In this document: positions 44,059 through 54,201 of the stretch, piece by piece
Layout: every line of letters begins with the position of its first letter
How positions within the stretch are numbered: the stretch's first letter is position 1
Assembly: GCA_964370735.1 (NCBI GenBank)
Contig: CAYJLC010000003.1
Span: 44,773-108,772 of the forward strand
DNA from: CAYJLC01 sp964370735
Lineage (GTDB): Bacteria; Bacillota; Clostridia; Oscillospirales; Butyricicoccaceae
DNA length: 64,000 bases
Direction of reading: 5' to 3'
Program-made: the position numbers and the translations under genes
The notes under the pieces: model-generated
What the model was told of the DNA's origin: nothing
The model's database searches: none
The model's input: only the letters and a program-made list of their open reading frames with translations

Positions 44059-46458
44059 TTAGCACTCTCCATCTAAATTTATATAAATATTTACGTTTTT
44101 ATGCTCTTTTGCAAAATATTTCAAGACAAAAGAGATGAATTTCTGCTTAATTTCTTTATTATTAAGCCTAATTGTTATAATATATCTAAAATTATTATTA
44201 ATTTTTAAAATTTTTGCCGGTGTAGGACCTAGTGGTATCAAGTCTAAATTAAGCTGATTAATTGCACTAAATGTTTTAATTGCAGCTTTTATAACTTTTT
44301 GTTCATCTTTTCCGCTAATAACAAACGAGAACAACTCGCTAATCGGAGGTAGATTTAAAAGCATACGACGGTCAATTTCAAGCTCATAAAATTTCTGATA
44401 CGCTTGGTTTTTTGCAAGAACAATCACCTCATTATCAGGATTAAATGTCTGAATAATCGCCCTGCCTTTCTTGATTTTTCGCCCAGCCCTACCAATTACT
44501 TGTGTAATTTTCGAGAAAACTTCCTCTCTCGAGCGAAAACTTTCTGAAAAAAGCGCTTGGTCTGCATCAATTACACCAACTAATGTCGCATTTTCGAAAT
44601 CAAGACCTTTTGTCACCATTTGTGTTCCAATTAGAATATCTGCCTGCCCTTTTCTAAATTTTTCAATAATTTCATTGTGCGAGCCACGTTTTTTAGTCGT
44701 ATCGGCATCTAATCGCAAAATTTTGGCCTCTGGAAACATCTCGGACAGTTCAATTTCAATTTTTTGTGTACCGAAAATATCGGTTTTAATGTGTCTGCTA
44801 TCACATTTCGGGCAAATAATTGGTGCTTTCATCGATTTTCCACACAAATGACACACTAATCGCTCATTTGTTGAGTGGAAAGTCATATTTTGGGAACAAT
44901 TTTCGCATTCAGGAACATATCCGCAAGCCAAACATTGGTATTGCTTCGAATTTCCCCTGCGATTTAGATATAGTATAGTTTGTTCGCCATTTTTAAGATT
45001 TATTTCAATTTCGTCCTTTAAAAGGTCTCCAATGTTCGAATATCTGCCAGAAATATTCATATTCTTCATATCATAAATCGTGACATCTGGCAACGTTGCA
45101 TCACCATATCGCTCATTTAATACAAAAAGTTCAGTTTTTCCTATTTGTGTTTCATAAAAACTCTCGATTTGTGGTGTAGCAGATGATAATAAAAGCGTTG
45201 CATTTTGATGAAAAGCGATAAAATTCGCAACTTCTATCGCATTATAACGAGGATTTTGTTCAGATTTATAGGTGTGCTCGTGCTCCTCATCAATTATTAT
45301 AATTCCAAGATTTTTAAATGGTGCAAAAATGCTTGAACGAGTTCCGATTGCAATTTTGCATTTTCCCTCATTTATTTTTTTCCACTCATCATAACGCTCA
45401 GCTGGAGTTAACCCACTATGCAAAACTGCAACTTCTTCGCCAAAAAACTCAGTAAATTTAGTCAAAAGATGCGAAGTAAGGGCTATTTCAGGCATCAAAA
45501 GTATCGCTTCTTTCCCCATCTCTAAAGTCTTTTTAATAAGGCTAATATAAATTTGCGTTTTTCCACTGCCTGTGACTCCATAAAGTAGATTTTTCGAAAA
45601 TTCCTCACTTAAAAGCTTGTTTTCAAGCCCTAAATATACATTTTTCTGCTCTTCTGATAATATTATTTCACTTTTTCTGATAGTATAATCGACCTCTAAC
45701 TCTCGATAGACATCAACATCTTCTTTAATGATAAAATTTTGTTTAACTAACGTGTTAATTATCTGTTTTGAGCAGTCTACCGCGGTAGAAAGTTCCGAAA
45801 AATCTGCTTTGTGCTCGTCTAAAAGGTATAAAATTACCTCTTTACGAATTTCTTTTGCCACGCCTTTATAAACCTCCGACACTGGGTCAAAAATATTCGG
45901 GTTTATAGAATAAAGCGTTACTTTTTTATTCGAAACTTTGTTTTTAGACACTATTTTCTTAAATAATACCTCGTTTTCGACTAAAAAATCAATTTCGCTT
46001 GAATTAATTGTGTCTTTTTTTATAAAACCTTTAATTTCGATTTTTGAGATTAAAGGTTCGTGATTTTCGAAAATATCGTCAGTAATTTTTTCTCTATTAA
46101 GATAAAATCTATCCTCATAATCGAAAAAATGCCCAGTAGGCAAAATCGTCTTTATAACTTCGTAAAATGTTGCAAAATATCTCTTTTTGATAAAAAAAGC
46201 CAGTTTTATAGCATCTTTATCGACAATAGGTTTTTGGTCTAAAAGCATATTAATATACTTAAATCCCTTTGTATTTTCCGCTTTTTCGACGCTGAGTACC
46301 AAGCCTTCAATCTTCTTATTTCCCATCCCAAAAGGCACCAAAACCCTCATTCCAATCTCGATTTTTTCTTGCAAATCGAGTGGAATAAGGTAGCTATATG
46401 GCTTGTCAATCAAGTATGTCGCCACACTGACAGCGATTTTTGCCACATTAAAACTCAT
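44059..46458 (-). CDS. priA: Primosomal protein N' (replication restart helicase PriA)
   Basis: 799 residues. Reloads the replisome at stalled forks. N-terminal 3'-BD and winged-helix regions (about 1-260), then SF2 helicase with GVTGSGKTQIY (Walker A), DEEHEHTYK (Walker B) and SATPQIES. Paired zinc fingers CLACGYVPECENC and CHLCGK...CPKCDS are followed by motifs V-VI, GTQMVTKGLDFENA and QVIGRAGRK. Complete. It follows coaBC by 4 nt. Confidence 0.96.
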   Translation of the reverse strand: MSFNVAKIAVSVATYLIDKPYSYLIPLDLQEKIEIGMRVLVPFGMGNKKIEGLVLSVEKAENTKGFKYINMLLDQKPIVDKDAIKLAFFIKKRYFATFYEVIKTILPTGHFFDYEDRFYLNREKITDDIFENHEPLISKIEIKGFIKKDTINSSEIDFLVENEVLFKKIVSKNKVSNKKVTLYSINPNIFDPVSEVYKGVAKEIRKEVILYLLDEHKADFSELSTAVDCSKQIINTLVKQNFIIKEDVDVYRELEVDYTIRKSEIILSEEQKNVYLGLENKLLSEEFSKNLLYGVTGSGKTQIYISLIKKTLEMGKEAILLMPEIALTSHLLTKFTEFFGEEVAVLHSGLTPAERYDEWKKINEGKCKIAIGTRSSIFAPFKNLGIIIIDEEHEHTYKSEQNPRYNAIEVANFIAFHQNATLLLSSATPQIESFYETQIGKTELFVLNERYGDATLPDVTIYDMKNMNISGRYSNIGDLLKDEIEINLKNGEQTILYLNRRGNSKQYQCLACGYVPECENCSQNMTFHSTNERLVCHLCGKSMKAPIICPKCDSRHIKTDIFGTQKIEIELSEMFPEAKILRLDADTTKKRGSHNEIIEKFRKGQADILIGTQMVTKGLDFENATLVGVIDADQALFSESFRSREEVFSKITQVIGRAGRKIKKGRAIIQTFNPDNEVIVLAKNQAYQKFYELEIDRRMLLNLPPISELFSFVISGKDEQKVIKAAIKTFSAINQLNLDLIPLGPTPAKILKINNNFRYIITIRLNNKEIKQKFISFVLKYFAKEHKNVNIYINLDGEC

Positions 46459-46462
46459 TTTT

Positions 46463-47641
46463 TTACCTCAATTTTATGATTTCATCTAAAATTTTATTTG
46501 AAACTTCGAATTTTGACATGATTTCTAGTTTTTTCACATCATTTTTCGTAATAATTGACACAATATTTGTATCTGTGCCAAAACCAGCACCACTATTTGT
46601 CAAATCATTTGCTATTATCATATCTGCATTTTTGTTTTCCAATTTTTTAGTCGAATTTTCTATTAAATCTCTAGTTTCCATCGAAAAACCACATAAAAAC
46701 TGGTTGCTATTTTTAATTTCACCTAGTTTTTTCAGAATATCATTAGTTTTTTCAAGTTCAATCGACATTTCTCCGTCTTTTTTCTTGATTTTATTATTAG
46801 CGATAGTCTTCGGACGATAATCTGCAACTGCTGCTGCCTTGATAATGATATCATTTTGTGAAAATTCCTCTAAAACAACGTCATACATATCATTTGCCGA
46901 CAAAATTTCGATAGTTTTGTACACATTTGGCTTTGAAATCGCAGTTTTTCCTGTAACTAAAGTCACTTTCGCACCACGCATCGTAGCCGCTCTTGCAAGC
47001 TCATATCCCATTTTGCCAGTCGAATTATTGCTTAAAAAGCGAACAGGGTCTAATGCTTCGCGAGTTGCACCAGCAGTAATCAGAATATTTACACCGTTTA
47101 GGTCTTTTTCTGTCAAAATTTCTTGTATTTCTTCAAAAATCACCTGTGTATCTGCTAATTTTCCTCTACCAACATCGCCACAAGCAAGCCTGCCACTCTC
47201 GGGTTCCACAAAGTGAAAACCACGATTTTTCAGCGTCTTAATATTCTCTTGCACAACCGAATTTTCATACATATTCGTATTCATCGCAGGGGCTATCAGC
47301 ACAGGCGCTTTTGTCGCCATAACAGTCGTTGTGACCATATCATCGGCAATACCATAGCAAATTTTGCCGATTACATTCGCTGTTGCTGGAACAATCACGA
47401 ATAAATCAGCCTTTTTTGCAAGCGAAATATGCTCGACATCAAAAGAAAAATCTCTATCGAACATATTGCTAACAACTCTATTTTGAGAAATGCTTTCAAA
47501 AGTTAGGGGCGTTACAAACTCACACGCCGATTTTGTCATCAAAACATCGACATTATGAGCAGCTTTTTTAAGCTTCGATACTAAATCGACAGCTTTATAG
47601 GCGGCAATCCCCCCTGTAACACACAAAACAATGTTAGACAT
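46463..47641 (-). CDS. coaBC: Bifunctional phosphopantothenoylcysteine decarboxylase / phosphopantothenate-cysteine ligase
   Basis: 392 residues. Two steps of coenzyme A synthesis. The N-terminal flavin (HFCD) domain has [25 protein letters not shown] and the catalytic Cys in [11 protein letters not shown]. The C-terminal CoaB ligase domain begins near 180 with [20 protein letters not shown] and has [17 protein letters not shown]. It overlaps the rpoZ stop by one base. Confidence 0.96.
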   Translation of the reverse strand: MSNIVLCVTGGIAAYKAVDLVSKLKKAAHNVDVLMTKSACEFVTPLTFESISQNRVVSNMFDRDFSFDVEHISLAKKADLFVIVPATANVIGKICYGIADDMVTTTVMATKAPVLIAPAMNTNMYENSVVQENIKTLKNRGFHFVEPESGRLACGDVGRGKLADTQVIFEEIQEILTEKDLNGVNILITAGATREALDPVRFLSNNSTGKMGYELARAATMRGAKVTLVTGKTAISKPNVYKTIEILSANDMYDVVLEEFSQNDIIIKAAAVADYRPKTIANNKIKKKDGEMSIELEKTNDILKKLGEIKNSNQFLCGFSMETRDLIENSTKKLENKNADMIIANDLTNSGAGFGTDTNIVSIITKNDVKKLEIMSKFEVSNKILDEIIKLR

Positions 47642-47850
47642 TAGTCACACACTCCACTTAGGTTCGAAGAAACGCGGATTTTGTCCTCAGCGATTTCATC
47701 TAAAGCCATTTTTACAGTTTTTTCGTCGATAACAATGCCGTTTCTTTCTGCATCTTCAGCGATTACTCTCGCTCTTTTTGCTGCTAGATTTACTAGCAAA
47801 TATCTGTTACCTGTTTTTTCGATTAATACTTTCATTGATGGTGTTAACAT
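47641..47850 (-). CDS. rpoZ: RNA polymerase omega subunit
   Basis: 69 residues. Small subunit that stabilises beta'. Seen: MLTPSMKVLIEKTGNRYLLVNLAAKRAR followed by KTVKMALDEIAEDKI. Standard size for Firmicutes. Tightly packed between gmk (1-nt gap) and coaBC (1-nt overlap), the usual gmk-rpoZ-coaBC order. Confidence 0.94.
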   Translation of the reverse strand: MLTPSMKVLIEKTGNRYLLVNLAAKRARVIAEDAERNGIVIDEKTVKMALDEIAEDKIRVSSNLSGVCD

Positions 47851-47851
47851 T

Positions 47852-48406
47852 TTATTCCCTACCTTTTTTAATTATACTTAATATTTCTTCAGAAGCTCTT
47901 AAAACTTCATCATTGACTACAATATGATGGAATTCATGCTGGCTAGCAATCTCAACTTTTGCAATTTCCATACGTTTTTTGATTGTTTCTAAATCTTCTG
48001 TGTCGCGATTTATAAGACGTCTTTCAAGCTCTTCAAAAGATGGAGGAGCTATAAAAATCAGCGTGGCTTTCGGGCGAAGCTCTTTAACAATCAGTGCACC
48101 TTTTAGCTCTATTTCAAGAATAACATCTTTATCTTCGCTTAATTTAGCATCGATAAAATCTAGTGGTGTACCATAGTAATTCCCTGCATATTCTGCATAT
48201 TCTAAAAGAAGATTATTCTCAATTTTATCGATAAATTCTTCTCGTGTTATAAAATAATAGTGGACTCCATGCTCTTCGCCTTCTCTCGGAGCTCTTGTTG
48301 TTGCCGAGATTGAAAGACTGATTTTATCGTCCATTTTCATAATTTGTTTTAAAATAGTGCCTTTTCCACCACCAGAAGGTGATGATATAACAAATAAATT
48401 TCCCAT
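47852..48406 (-). CDS. gmk: Guanylate kinase
   Basis: 184 residues. GMP to GDP. P-loop SSPSGGGKGT (Gly where Ala is common in GPSGAGKGT), SATTRAPREGEEHGVHY (GMP-binding), LLEYAEYAGNYYGTP and RRLINRDTED (lid). Complete. One-base overlap with remA. Confidence 0.96.
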   Translation of the reverse strand: MGNLFVISSPSGGGKGTILKQIMKMDDKISLSISATTRAPREGEEHGVHYYFITREEFIDKIENNLLLEYAEYAGNYYGTPLDFIDAKLSEDKDVILEIELKGALIVKELRPKATLIFIAPPSFEELERRLINRDTEDLETIKKRMEIAKVEIASQHEFHHIVVNDEVLRASEEILSIIKKGRE

Positions 48407-48642
48407 TATTCTTCCTTCTTTCTATGCTCAATTTGCTCTGGAGTAAGCGATGTTAAAATAACGTGTTTGCTGTCTGTAATTATGACAGCTTTTGTTTTTC
48501 GTCCATAACTCGCATCAATAAGGTTTCCTTTTTCGCGTTCTTCGCTTATAAGACGCTTAATTGGTGCTGATTCTGGCGAAACTATTGATACAATTCTATC
48601 TTCAGACACGAAATTTGAAAATCCAATATTTATAAGTTTCAA
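48406..48642 (-). CDS. remA: RemA family regulator (DUF370)
   Basis: 78 residues. RemA-type DNA-binding protein; in Bacillus it activates biofilm matrix and osmoprotection genes as ring-shaped oligomers. Seen: [27 protein letters not shown] and [20 protein letters not shown], the family core. It sits between yicC and gmk as in most Firmicutes. Its targets here are unknown. Confidence 0.92.
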   Translation of the reverse strand: MKLINIGFSNFVSEDRIVSIVSPESAPIKRLISEEREKGNLIDASYGRKTKAVIITDSKHVILTSLTPEQIEHRKKEE

Positions 48643-48650
48643 AATATCAC

Positions 48651-49526
48651 CTACTCTATATTTTGAACTTGTTCTCTAATTTTTTCGATAGTCGATTTAA
48701 GTTCAATCACATTTTTAATAACATCTTTATCAGAAGCTTTCGAACCAATTGTATTTACTTCGCGATTAAATTCTTGAATTAAAAAATCGAGTTTTCTTCC
48801 TACTGCGCCTTTTTCCTTGCACATTTCATCTAGCTGACCGATATGGCTACGCAAGCGAACAATTTCCTCATCAACAGAAATTTTATCGGCAAAAATTGCA
48901 CTCTCTGTTAAAATTCTATCTTCAGATATTGCATTCGATGCTAAAATCTCCGAAAGCTTCGCAAACAATTTTTCGCGATATTCTAAGACAATTTTCGGTG
49001 CACGAACTTCAATTTCAGAAACTAAACCAGAAATCTCATCTTTTTTAGCACAAATATCGTCGCTCATTCTCTCGCCTTCGACATCTCTCATTTTATTATA
49101 GCTTAAAATCGCCTTATCTAAAACCTCTAAAACGCTAGAAGTTAGCTCGTCTTCGTCGGCTTCGTCTTTTTTAACTATTAGTACATCTGGAAGTTTTGCA
49201 ATTCCCATATTGTCAAGCTTATTTTCAACATCATATTTTTCAGCAGTTTCGGTAAGTATTTTAATATATGATTCTAATAGTGGTTCATTTACTTCAATAA
49301 TTGTTTCATCAGTTTTTGAAGAGTCTATTGCAACATAAACGTCAATTTTACCTCTTAAAACTGATTCAGCAAGACGTTTTTTTATAACTTCATCTAAAAA
49401 ACCGTATATTCTCGGCGACTTAATATTAATATCAAGATATCTATGATTTACACTTTTTACTTCAACTGTAATTTCGCGGTTTGCAATAATTTCTTTATGC
49501 CTACCGTATCCTGTCATACTTCTGAT
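48651..49526 (-). CDS. yicC: YicC family endoribonuclease-like protein, probable non-AUG start
   Basis: About 291 residues from 49526, or 288 from ATG 49517. YicC/YloC proteins are RNases implicated in sRNA and mRNA decay. Seen: MTGYGR and [18 protein letters not shown] at the N terminus, [18 protein letters not shown] and [10 protein letters not shown] at the C terminus. Homologues begin M(I/V)(K/R)SMTGYG. Here the DNA reads ATC AGA AGT ATG, and AGGAGG (49539-49534) is 7 nt before the ATC but 16 nt before the ATG. ATC (49526-49524) is therefore the best-spaced start. First gene of a 15-gene operon. Confidence 0.88.
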   Translation of the reverse strand: MRSMTGYGRHKEIIANREITVEVKSVNHRYLDINIKSPRIYGFLDEVIKKRLAESVLRGKIDVYVAIDSSKTDETIIEVNEPLLESYIKILTETAEKYDVENKLDNMGIAKLPDVLIVKKDEADEDELTSSVLEVLDKAILSYNKMRDVEGERMSDDICAKKDEISGLVSEIEVRAPKIVLEYREKLFAKLSEILASNAISEDRILTESAIFADKISVDEEIVRLRSHIGQLDEMCKEKGAVGRKLDFLIQEFNREVNTIGSKASDKDVIKNVIELKSTIEKIREQVQNIE

Positions 49527-49630
49527 AAAAATCCCTCCTAGCAGATTTAATTTTTTTATTATATATTGTACAAATTAAGTTCAAAAAATGTCGATTTTTA
49601 TTAAAAATCTGTTTTTTTCGATACACTTAT

Positions 49631-49659
49631 ATTATACCACAAATCAAAATGCAAAGCAA
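49631..49659 (-). promoter_or_regulatory. Promoter of the yicC-to-thiN operon
   Basis: Minus strand: TTGCTT (49659-49654), a 17-nt spacer and perfect TATAAT (49636-49631). It is followed by a leader of about 100 nt containing GATTTTT-ATT-AAAAATC (about 49593-49609), a 7-bp-arm hairpin. Confidence 0.78.
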
Positions 49660-49706
49660 TTAAAAATGACTAAATTATTATTTTAATTGCACTTTTGAGA
49701 TAAATA

Positions 49707-49736
49707 ATAAAAGCTACCGTCTTCGATAGCTTTTAT
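49707..49736 (-). terminator. Terminator of the der-plsY-gpsA-LCP unit
   Basis: ATAAAAGCTACCG / CGATAGCTTTTAT, 13-bp arms with one G-U pair and a 4-nt loop, just after the LCP gene stop. The U-run is short (TTTTATTATTT). Confidence 0.75.
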
Positions 49737-49739
49737 ATG

Positions 49740-51161
49740 TTATGCTTCCGGATCTTGGCTTGCCTCAAAAGCTGGCTCATCTGGGAATGACGGCTCAGTT
49801 TCTTCTGGCTGAACCTCTTCTTCTGGAGCTTTAGTTTCTTCAACTTCTGTTTCAGTAGGTTCGATTTCCTCTGGATTAGTTTCCGGAATTTCTTCTGGCT
49901 GTTCTGTCGTTTCTGTTTCGCCTTCAACTACTGGTGCCTCTGGATTTTCAGAAACTTCTGGTTCTTTATCATTAGTTTCTTCAGTGGATTCCGTAGCCTC
50001 TGGGTCAGACGGCTCTGCCGTACCCTCTTCTACTGTTCCCTCGAAACTAGTATCTGTATTTTCCTTAACATCGTCCTCAGGTTCTGTTTCTTCAACTTCA
50101 ACTGTTTTTGGTGGATTTGCACCATAAGGAACGTGCGTTTGAACATTGATGTTTGCATCAGTTATATCTTTATCTGTTGGATTAAAATTTTCGTTTAACA
50201 TTTCTAATAAATCGTCTTCATATACAAAATAATACGATAAATTATAAGCCCAATCTGCATAACCTGGGACAGTGAACATCCCTAAGTCATTTTCCATATC
50301 AACTTTAAGCGCCTCATTTGCAAGCCAAATAAGTTCTCCGATTTCAAAATCTGTGTCTACATTGCTGATTAAAGTAGATATTAAATCTGGAATTTTTAGT
50401 AAAATGTCAGGAGATAATAGTTTCTTTGTCACAGCTTCGATGAATAATCTTTGTGTTTCAATTCTTCCTAAATCTGCACTAGCATAAGATGGATATCCAG
50501 CGTCACCTTTTCTAAAACGGATAAATCCCATAGCTTGTTCGCCGTCTAGCGTTTGAAGTCCTGGTTGTAAATCGATGAAAAGTTCTTGACCATACGTTGT
50601 GTCTGTATATTTCATTCGCATAGGAACATCAATTTCAACACCACCGATTAAATCGACAGCCTCGATAAACACATCAAGGTCGATTACCATATAGTTATCA
50701 ATCGAGAAACCAACCATTTCTTCTACTTTTTCAATCATATTATCGCTGTCTTTTTCACCAGATTGCGAATAATATGCGCCATTAAACTTTTTATACCAAA
50801 AATCTTCGTCTGCAATCATAGTATCACGAGGTATGTTTAAAACATTTATCGTATAATCTTTTGTATTAAACGAAACAACCATCATAACATCGGTTAAAAC
50901 TGCTGCGTTATCATATCCCGCAAGTAAAAAAGAATAGGTATCACCTGTTTTTATACCGTCTGGAGGCGTTACATTTGACGAATCAGATTCTGTGTCCGTT
51001 CCATCACCAACATCTGTAATAACAGGGTTTTTAACTATTTCCGGTGGTTTAACAGTCGCATTAATAAATGCAAACGCACCTGCTACAACAGCTAAAACTA
51101 TTGCTACGACAGAAATAATAATTTTTGTACTTTTTTTCATTTTCACAGAAATAAGTTTCAT
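49740..51161 (-). CDS. LytR-CpsA-Psr (LCP) family protein with a long acidic tail
   Basis: 473 residues. LCP enzymes transfer lipid-linked glycopolymers to peptidoglycan. One N-terminal TM helix (about 10-32); the LCP domain (about 75-320) has FLLAGYDN, DVMMVVSFN, NIPRDTM, KKFNGAYYSQSG, FRFRKGD-like IRFRKGDAGY and LGRIETQRLFI, matching the polyprenyl-phosphate and catalytic Asp/Arg motifs. Residues about 352-473 are almost only E, P, T, S, V: a disordered acidic tail that would lie outside the cell. ATG 51161 follows AGGAG by about 8 nt. It begins 22 nt after gpsA. Confidence 0.92.
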   Translation of the reverse strand: MKLISVKMKKSTKIIISVVAIVLAVVAGAFAFINATVKPPEIVKNPVITDVGDGTDTESDSSNVTPPDGIKTGDTYSFLLAGYDNAAVLTDVMMVVSFNTKDYTINVLNIPRDTMIADEDFWYKKFNGAYYSQSGEKDSDNMIEKVEEMVGFSIDNYMVIDLDVFIEAVDLIGGVEIDVPMRMKYTDTTYGQELFIDLQPGLQTLDGEQAMGFIRFRKGDAGYPSYASADLGRIETQRLFIEAVTKKLLSPDILLKIPDLISTLISNVDTDFEIGELIWLANEALKVDMENDLGMFTVPGYADWAYNLSYYFVYEDDLLEMLNENFNPTDKDITDANINVQTHVPYGANPPKTVEVEETEPEDDVKENTDTSFEGTVEEGTAEPSDPEATESTEETNDKEPEVSENPEAPVVEGETETTEQPEEIPETNPEEIEPTETEVEETKAPEEEVQPEETEPSFPDEPAFEASQDPEA

Positions 51162-51183
51162 TCTCAAACTCTCCTCTTAGGTT

Positions 51184-52185
51184 TTAAAAAATATTCTCAG
51201 CCTTCCCTGTTCTTCCCATAAGTTCTTTGAAAATTTCTTCAGGTTTCTTTTCTAAATAAAGAACTTCGTAAACAGCAGTTGTGATAGGCATTTCTATGCC
51301 ATATTTTTTAGACAGTTCAAACGCTGATTTTGTTGCATAGTAACCCTCTACAACTGTACCAACTTTTTCTATTGCTTCTTTCGGCGCGAGTCCACTACCA
51401 ATAAACTCACCAGTTCTTCTGTTTCTAGAGTGTCTAGACATACAAGTTACGATTAAATCTCCTATGCCAGAAAGCCCCATAAATGTTTCAGGATTTGCAC
51501 CCATTTTTACGCCTAGACGTTGAATTTCAACAAAACCACGCGTAATTAGTGCTGCTGTCGCATTGTCACCAAAGCCCATTCCTCCTGAAATACCAGAGGC
51601 AATAGCTATAATATTTTTTAAAGCACCACCAAGTTGAGCACCTTTGATGTCTTCCGTAGTATATACTCTAAAAAATTCATTCATAAATGATTTTTGAACT
51701 TTTTTTGCAGCTTCTTCTTTATTCGAGGCAGCTAATATAGCACAAGGTTTTTTAATTGCGATTTCTTCGGCATGTGTAGGACCAGTAAGCGCAACTATCG
51801 GTTGATTATCGTGCAAAACTTTCGCTGCAAGCTCAGAAAATACATAATATTCTCCATTTTCCGAATTAATTCCTTTTGCTAAAAGCACAATTATAGTGTC
51901 GTTTGAAATTTTATCGCGAATTTTATTAAGTGTTTCCAAAACTGCAAAAGACGGTGTTGCGATAATTACGATTTCACTATCGCTAACACACGAAATATCG
52001 TCTGTAAAAGTGACACCTTCTGGAATTTTCACATTTTTTAATACATCTTCGTTCGAGCGAGTTTTGACTAAATTTTCTGTTATTTCAGGCATAAATGACC
52101 ATAAATGAACATCGTGCCTATTATAATGCAATGAAATTGAGATAGCGATACCAAATGCACCACTTCCAAGTACAGATATTTTCAT
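51184..52185 (-). CDS. gpsA: Glycerol-3-phosphate dehydrogenase [NAD(P)+]
   Basis: 333 residues. Makes sn-glycerol 3-phosphate for phospholipids, the substrate of PlsY encoded just upstream. Seen: VLGSGAFGIA (nucleotide site), TGPTHAEEIA (catalytic region) and LGGALKNIIAIASGI, then NAATALITRGFVEI and GLSGIGDLIVTC. ATG 52185 with GAGG 5 nt upstream is chosen; a longer frame from 52230 runs inside plsY. It starts 7 nt after the plsY stop. Confidence 0.96.
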   Translation of the reverse strand: MKISVLGSGAFGIAISISLHYNRHDVHLWSFMPEITENLVKTRSNEDVLKNVKIPEGVTFTDDISCVSDSEIVIIATPSFAVLETLNKIRDKISNDTIIVLLAKGINSENGEYYVFSELAAKVLHDNQPIVALTGPTHAEEIAIKKPCAILAASNKEEAAKKVQKSFMNEFFRVYTTEDIKGAQLGGALKNIIAIASGISGGMGFGDNATAALITRGFVEIQRLGVKMGANPETFMGLSGIGDLIVTCMSRHSRNRRTGEFIGSGLAPKEAIEKVGTVVEGYYATKSAFELSKKYGIEMPITTAVYEVLYLEKKPEEIFKELMGRTGKAENIF

Positions 52186-52192
52186 ATTAACC

Positions 52193-52783
52193 TCATTTCT
52201 TTTTAAAGGAAATTTTGTTTTCTTCACCATGAATTATACGAACAATATTTGTTCTATGTAGATATATTATACCTAAAGTTATTAAAAGCCCGATTAGAAC
52301 AAAAATCCAATCGCCATAAAAGATATACATGCCAATAGGCAGCGAAATACTTGCAATAATAGATGAAAGCGATACCATCTTTGTGATAAGTACCACAATG
52401 AAAAATACAACAAATAATATTAAAAATACACGCCAGTCGAATGCTATAAAAAATCCAGCACCAGACGCTACACCTTTTCCGCCTTTAAATTTAAAGTATA
52501 CAGGGAATGCATGACCTAAAATTACTGCAATTCCTGCTAAAAGCTTTCCTAAAGGGTCTGTAAATAAACCTGCGATTAACACTGCAATAATTGCCTTTGA
52601 TATATCACAAGTTAAAACTGCAATAGCCCAATTTTTGCCCATAACACGCAAAACATTTGTACTTCCAGCGTTTTTACTTCCAAATTCACGAATATCGAAT
52701 TTTTTAAATAACTTTGAAAAAACAATTGCAAAGTTAAGACTTCCGATTAAATATGCCAAAACTATAACTAAGATATACTCCAT
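52193..52783 (-). CDS. plsY: Acyl-phosphate:glycerol-3-phosphate acyltransferase PlsY
   Basis: 196-residue membrane protein, five to seven helices. First acylation step of phospholipid synthesis in Firmicutes. Conserved motifs: SKNAGSTNVLRVMG (motif 1), GKGVASGAG (motif 2, acyl-phosphate loop) and HRTNIVRIIHGEE (motif 3). One-base overlap with der; followed by gpsA, which makes its co-substrate. Confidence 0.96.
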   Translation of the reverse strand: MEYILVIVLAYLIGSLNFAIVFSKLFKKFDIREFGSKNAGSTNVLRVMGKNWAIAVLTCDISKAIIAVLIAGLFTDPLGKLLAGIAVILGHAFPVYFKFKGGKGVASGAGFFIAFDWRVFLILFVVFFIVVLITKMVSLSSIIASISLPIGMYIFYGDWIFVLIGLLITLGIIYLHRTNIVRIIHGEENKISFKKK

Positions 52784-54108
52784 TAACCTATTTCGCCTTT
52801 CTGTCTAACTATCATTTTCACTGGAGTACCTTCAAGCTTATAAACTGCTCTAATTTGGTTCTCAATATAACGACGATATGAGAAGTGGAAAAGTTCCTCT
52901 TCATTACAGAACATAACAAAAGTAGGTGGTTTTATGCCACTTTGAGTCATGTAATAGATTTTTAAACGTTTACCTTTATCCGATGGAGGTTGAACACGCG
53001 AAGTAGCCTCGGCTAAAATAGCATTTAGCTGACCTGTTGTAATTCTCATCGAAGTTTGTTCGTTTACATAAGCAATCATTTCGAATAATTTGTTAACTCT
53101 TTGACCAGTTTTTGCAGAAATAAACAAAATAGGTGCATAAGTCATATAAATTAAGTCGTGACGGATTTGTGCTGTAAATTCATCGACAGTTTTGTTATCT
53201 TTTTCGATTAAATCCCATTTATTAACTAAAATAATACAAGCTTTTCCTCTGTTGTGCGCTTCGCCTGCAATTTTTGTGTCTTGTTCAGTGACACCTTTTT
53301 CGGCATCAATCATAAGAAGGACAACGTCCGAACGTTCAACTGCCATAAGTGCTCTCATTACGCTGAATTTTTCGATGCTTTCGTCAACTTTTGACTTCTT
53401 TCTGATACCAGCAGTGTCAATAAAAGTAAATTTGCCGAAATCATTTTCAAAAAATGTGTCAACAGTGTCACGAGTAGTTCCTGCAACATCAGAAACGATT
53501 ACACGCTCTTGACCTAAAATTTTATTTACAAGCGATGATTTACCTGCATTTGGTTTACCAATTATACAAACTTTTACGCGCTCTTCTTCTGGTTCAAAGT
53601 CAAAACCTTCTGGTAAATTTGCAAAACACTCGTCAAGTAATTCCCCGATACCATATCCATGAAGTGAAGAAATACCAAATGGGTCGCCTAGCGCTAGGTT
53701 GTAAAACTCATAGATATCCGCAGGAGGATTTCCTGGAGTATCGACTTTATTTACAGCTAAAACGATAGGTTTTTTAGCTTTTAGTAGCATACTTGCAACT
53801 TCTGCGTCAGAAGCTGTCACACCTGTTTTAATGTCTGTAAGAAAAATTACAACATCGGCGTGGTCTATTGCGATTTCTGCTTGAAGTCGCATAAATTTTA
53901 AAATTTCATCATCTGTTCTCGGTTCGATACCACCAGTGTCTATGATAGAAAACTCTTTGCTACACCATTCAGCGTCGGCATAAAGTCTGTCCCTTGTTAC
54001 TCCTGGAGTATCTTCAACGATTGATAATCTTTGACCGACAATTCTGTTAAATAAAACAGATTTTCCAACATTCGGTCTGCCAATTATAGCTATTATTGGT
54101 TTTGGCAT
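52783..54108 (-). CDS. der: Ribosome biogenesis GTPase Der (EngA)
   Basis: 441 residues. Tandem GTPase for 50S assembly. First G domain: IGRPNVGKS, DTGGIEPRT, NKVD. Second: GKPNAGKSS, DTAGIRKKSKV, NKWD. A KH-like C-terminal domain follows. ATG 54108 gives the standard MPKPIIAIIGRPN start; the ATG at 54120 abuts its SD and would add four residues. Heads der-plsY-gpsA-LCP. Confidence 0.96.
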   Translation of the reverse strand: MPKPIIAIIGRPNVGKSVLFNRIVGQRLSIVEDTPGVTRDRLYADAEWCSKEFSIIDTGGIEPRTDDEILKFMRLQAEIAIDHADVVIFLTDIKTGVTASDAEVASMLLKAKKPIVLAVNKVDTPGNPPADIYEFYNLALGDPFGISSLHGYGIGELLDECFANLPEGFDFEPEEERVKVCIIGKPNAGKSSLVNKILGQERVIVSDVAGTTRDTVDTFFENDFGKFTFIDTAGIRKKSKVDESIEKFSVMRALMAVERSDVVLLMIDAEKGVTEQDTKIAGEAHNRGKACIILVNKWDLIEKDNKTVDEFTAQIRHDLIYMTYAPILFISAKTGQRVNKLFEMIAYVNEQTSMRITTGQLNAILAEATSRVQPPSDKGKRLKIYYMTQSGIKPPTFVMFCNEEELFHFSYRRYIENQIRAVYKLEGTPVKMIVRQKGEIG

Positions 54109-54201
54109 AATTATAACCATTCCTTTCTTGTTAAAGATACAAAAAAACCTTAAAAATGGTTATAATTATATCTTTTTAAATATAGTAAGTTTATATTCGA
54201 C

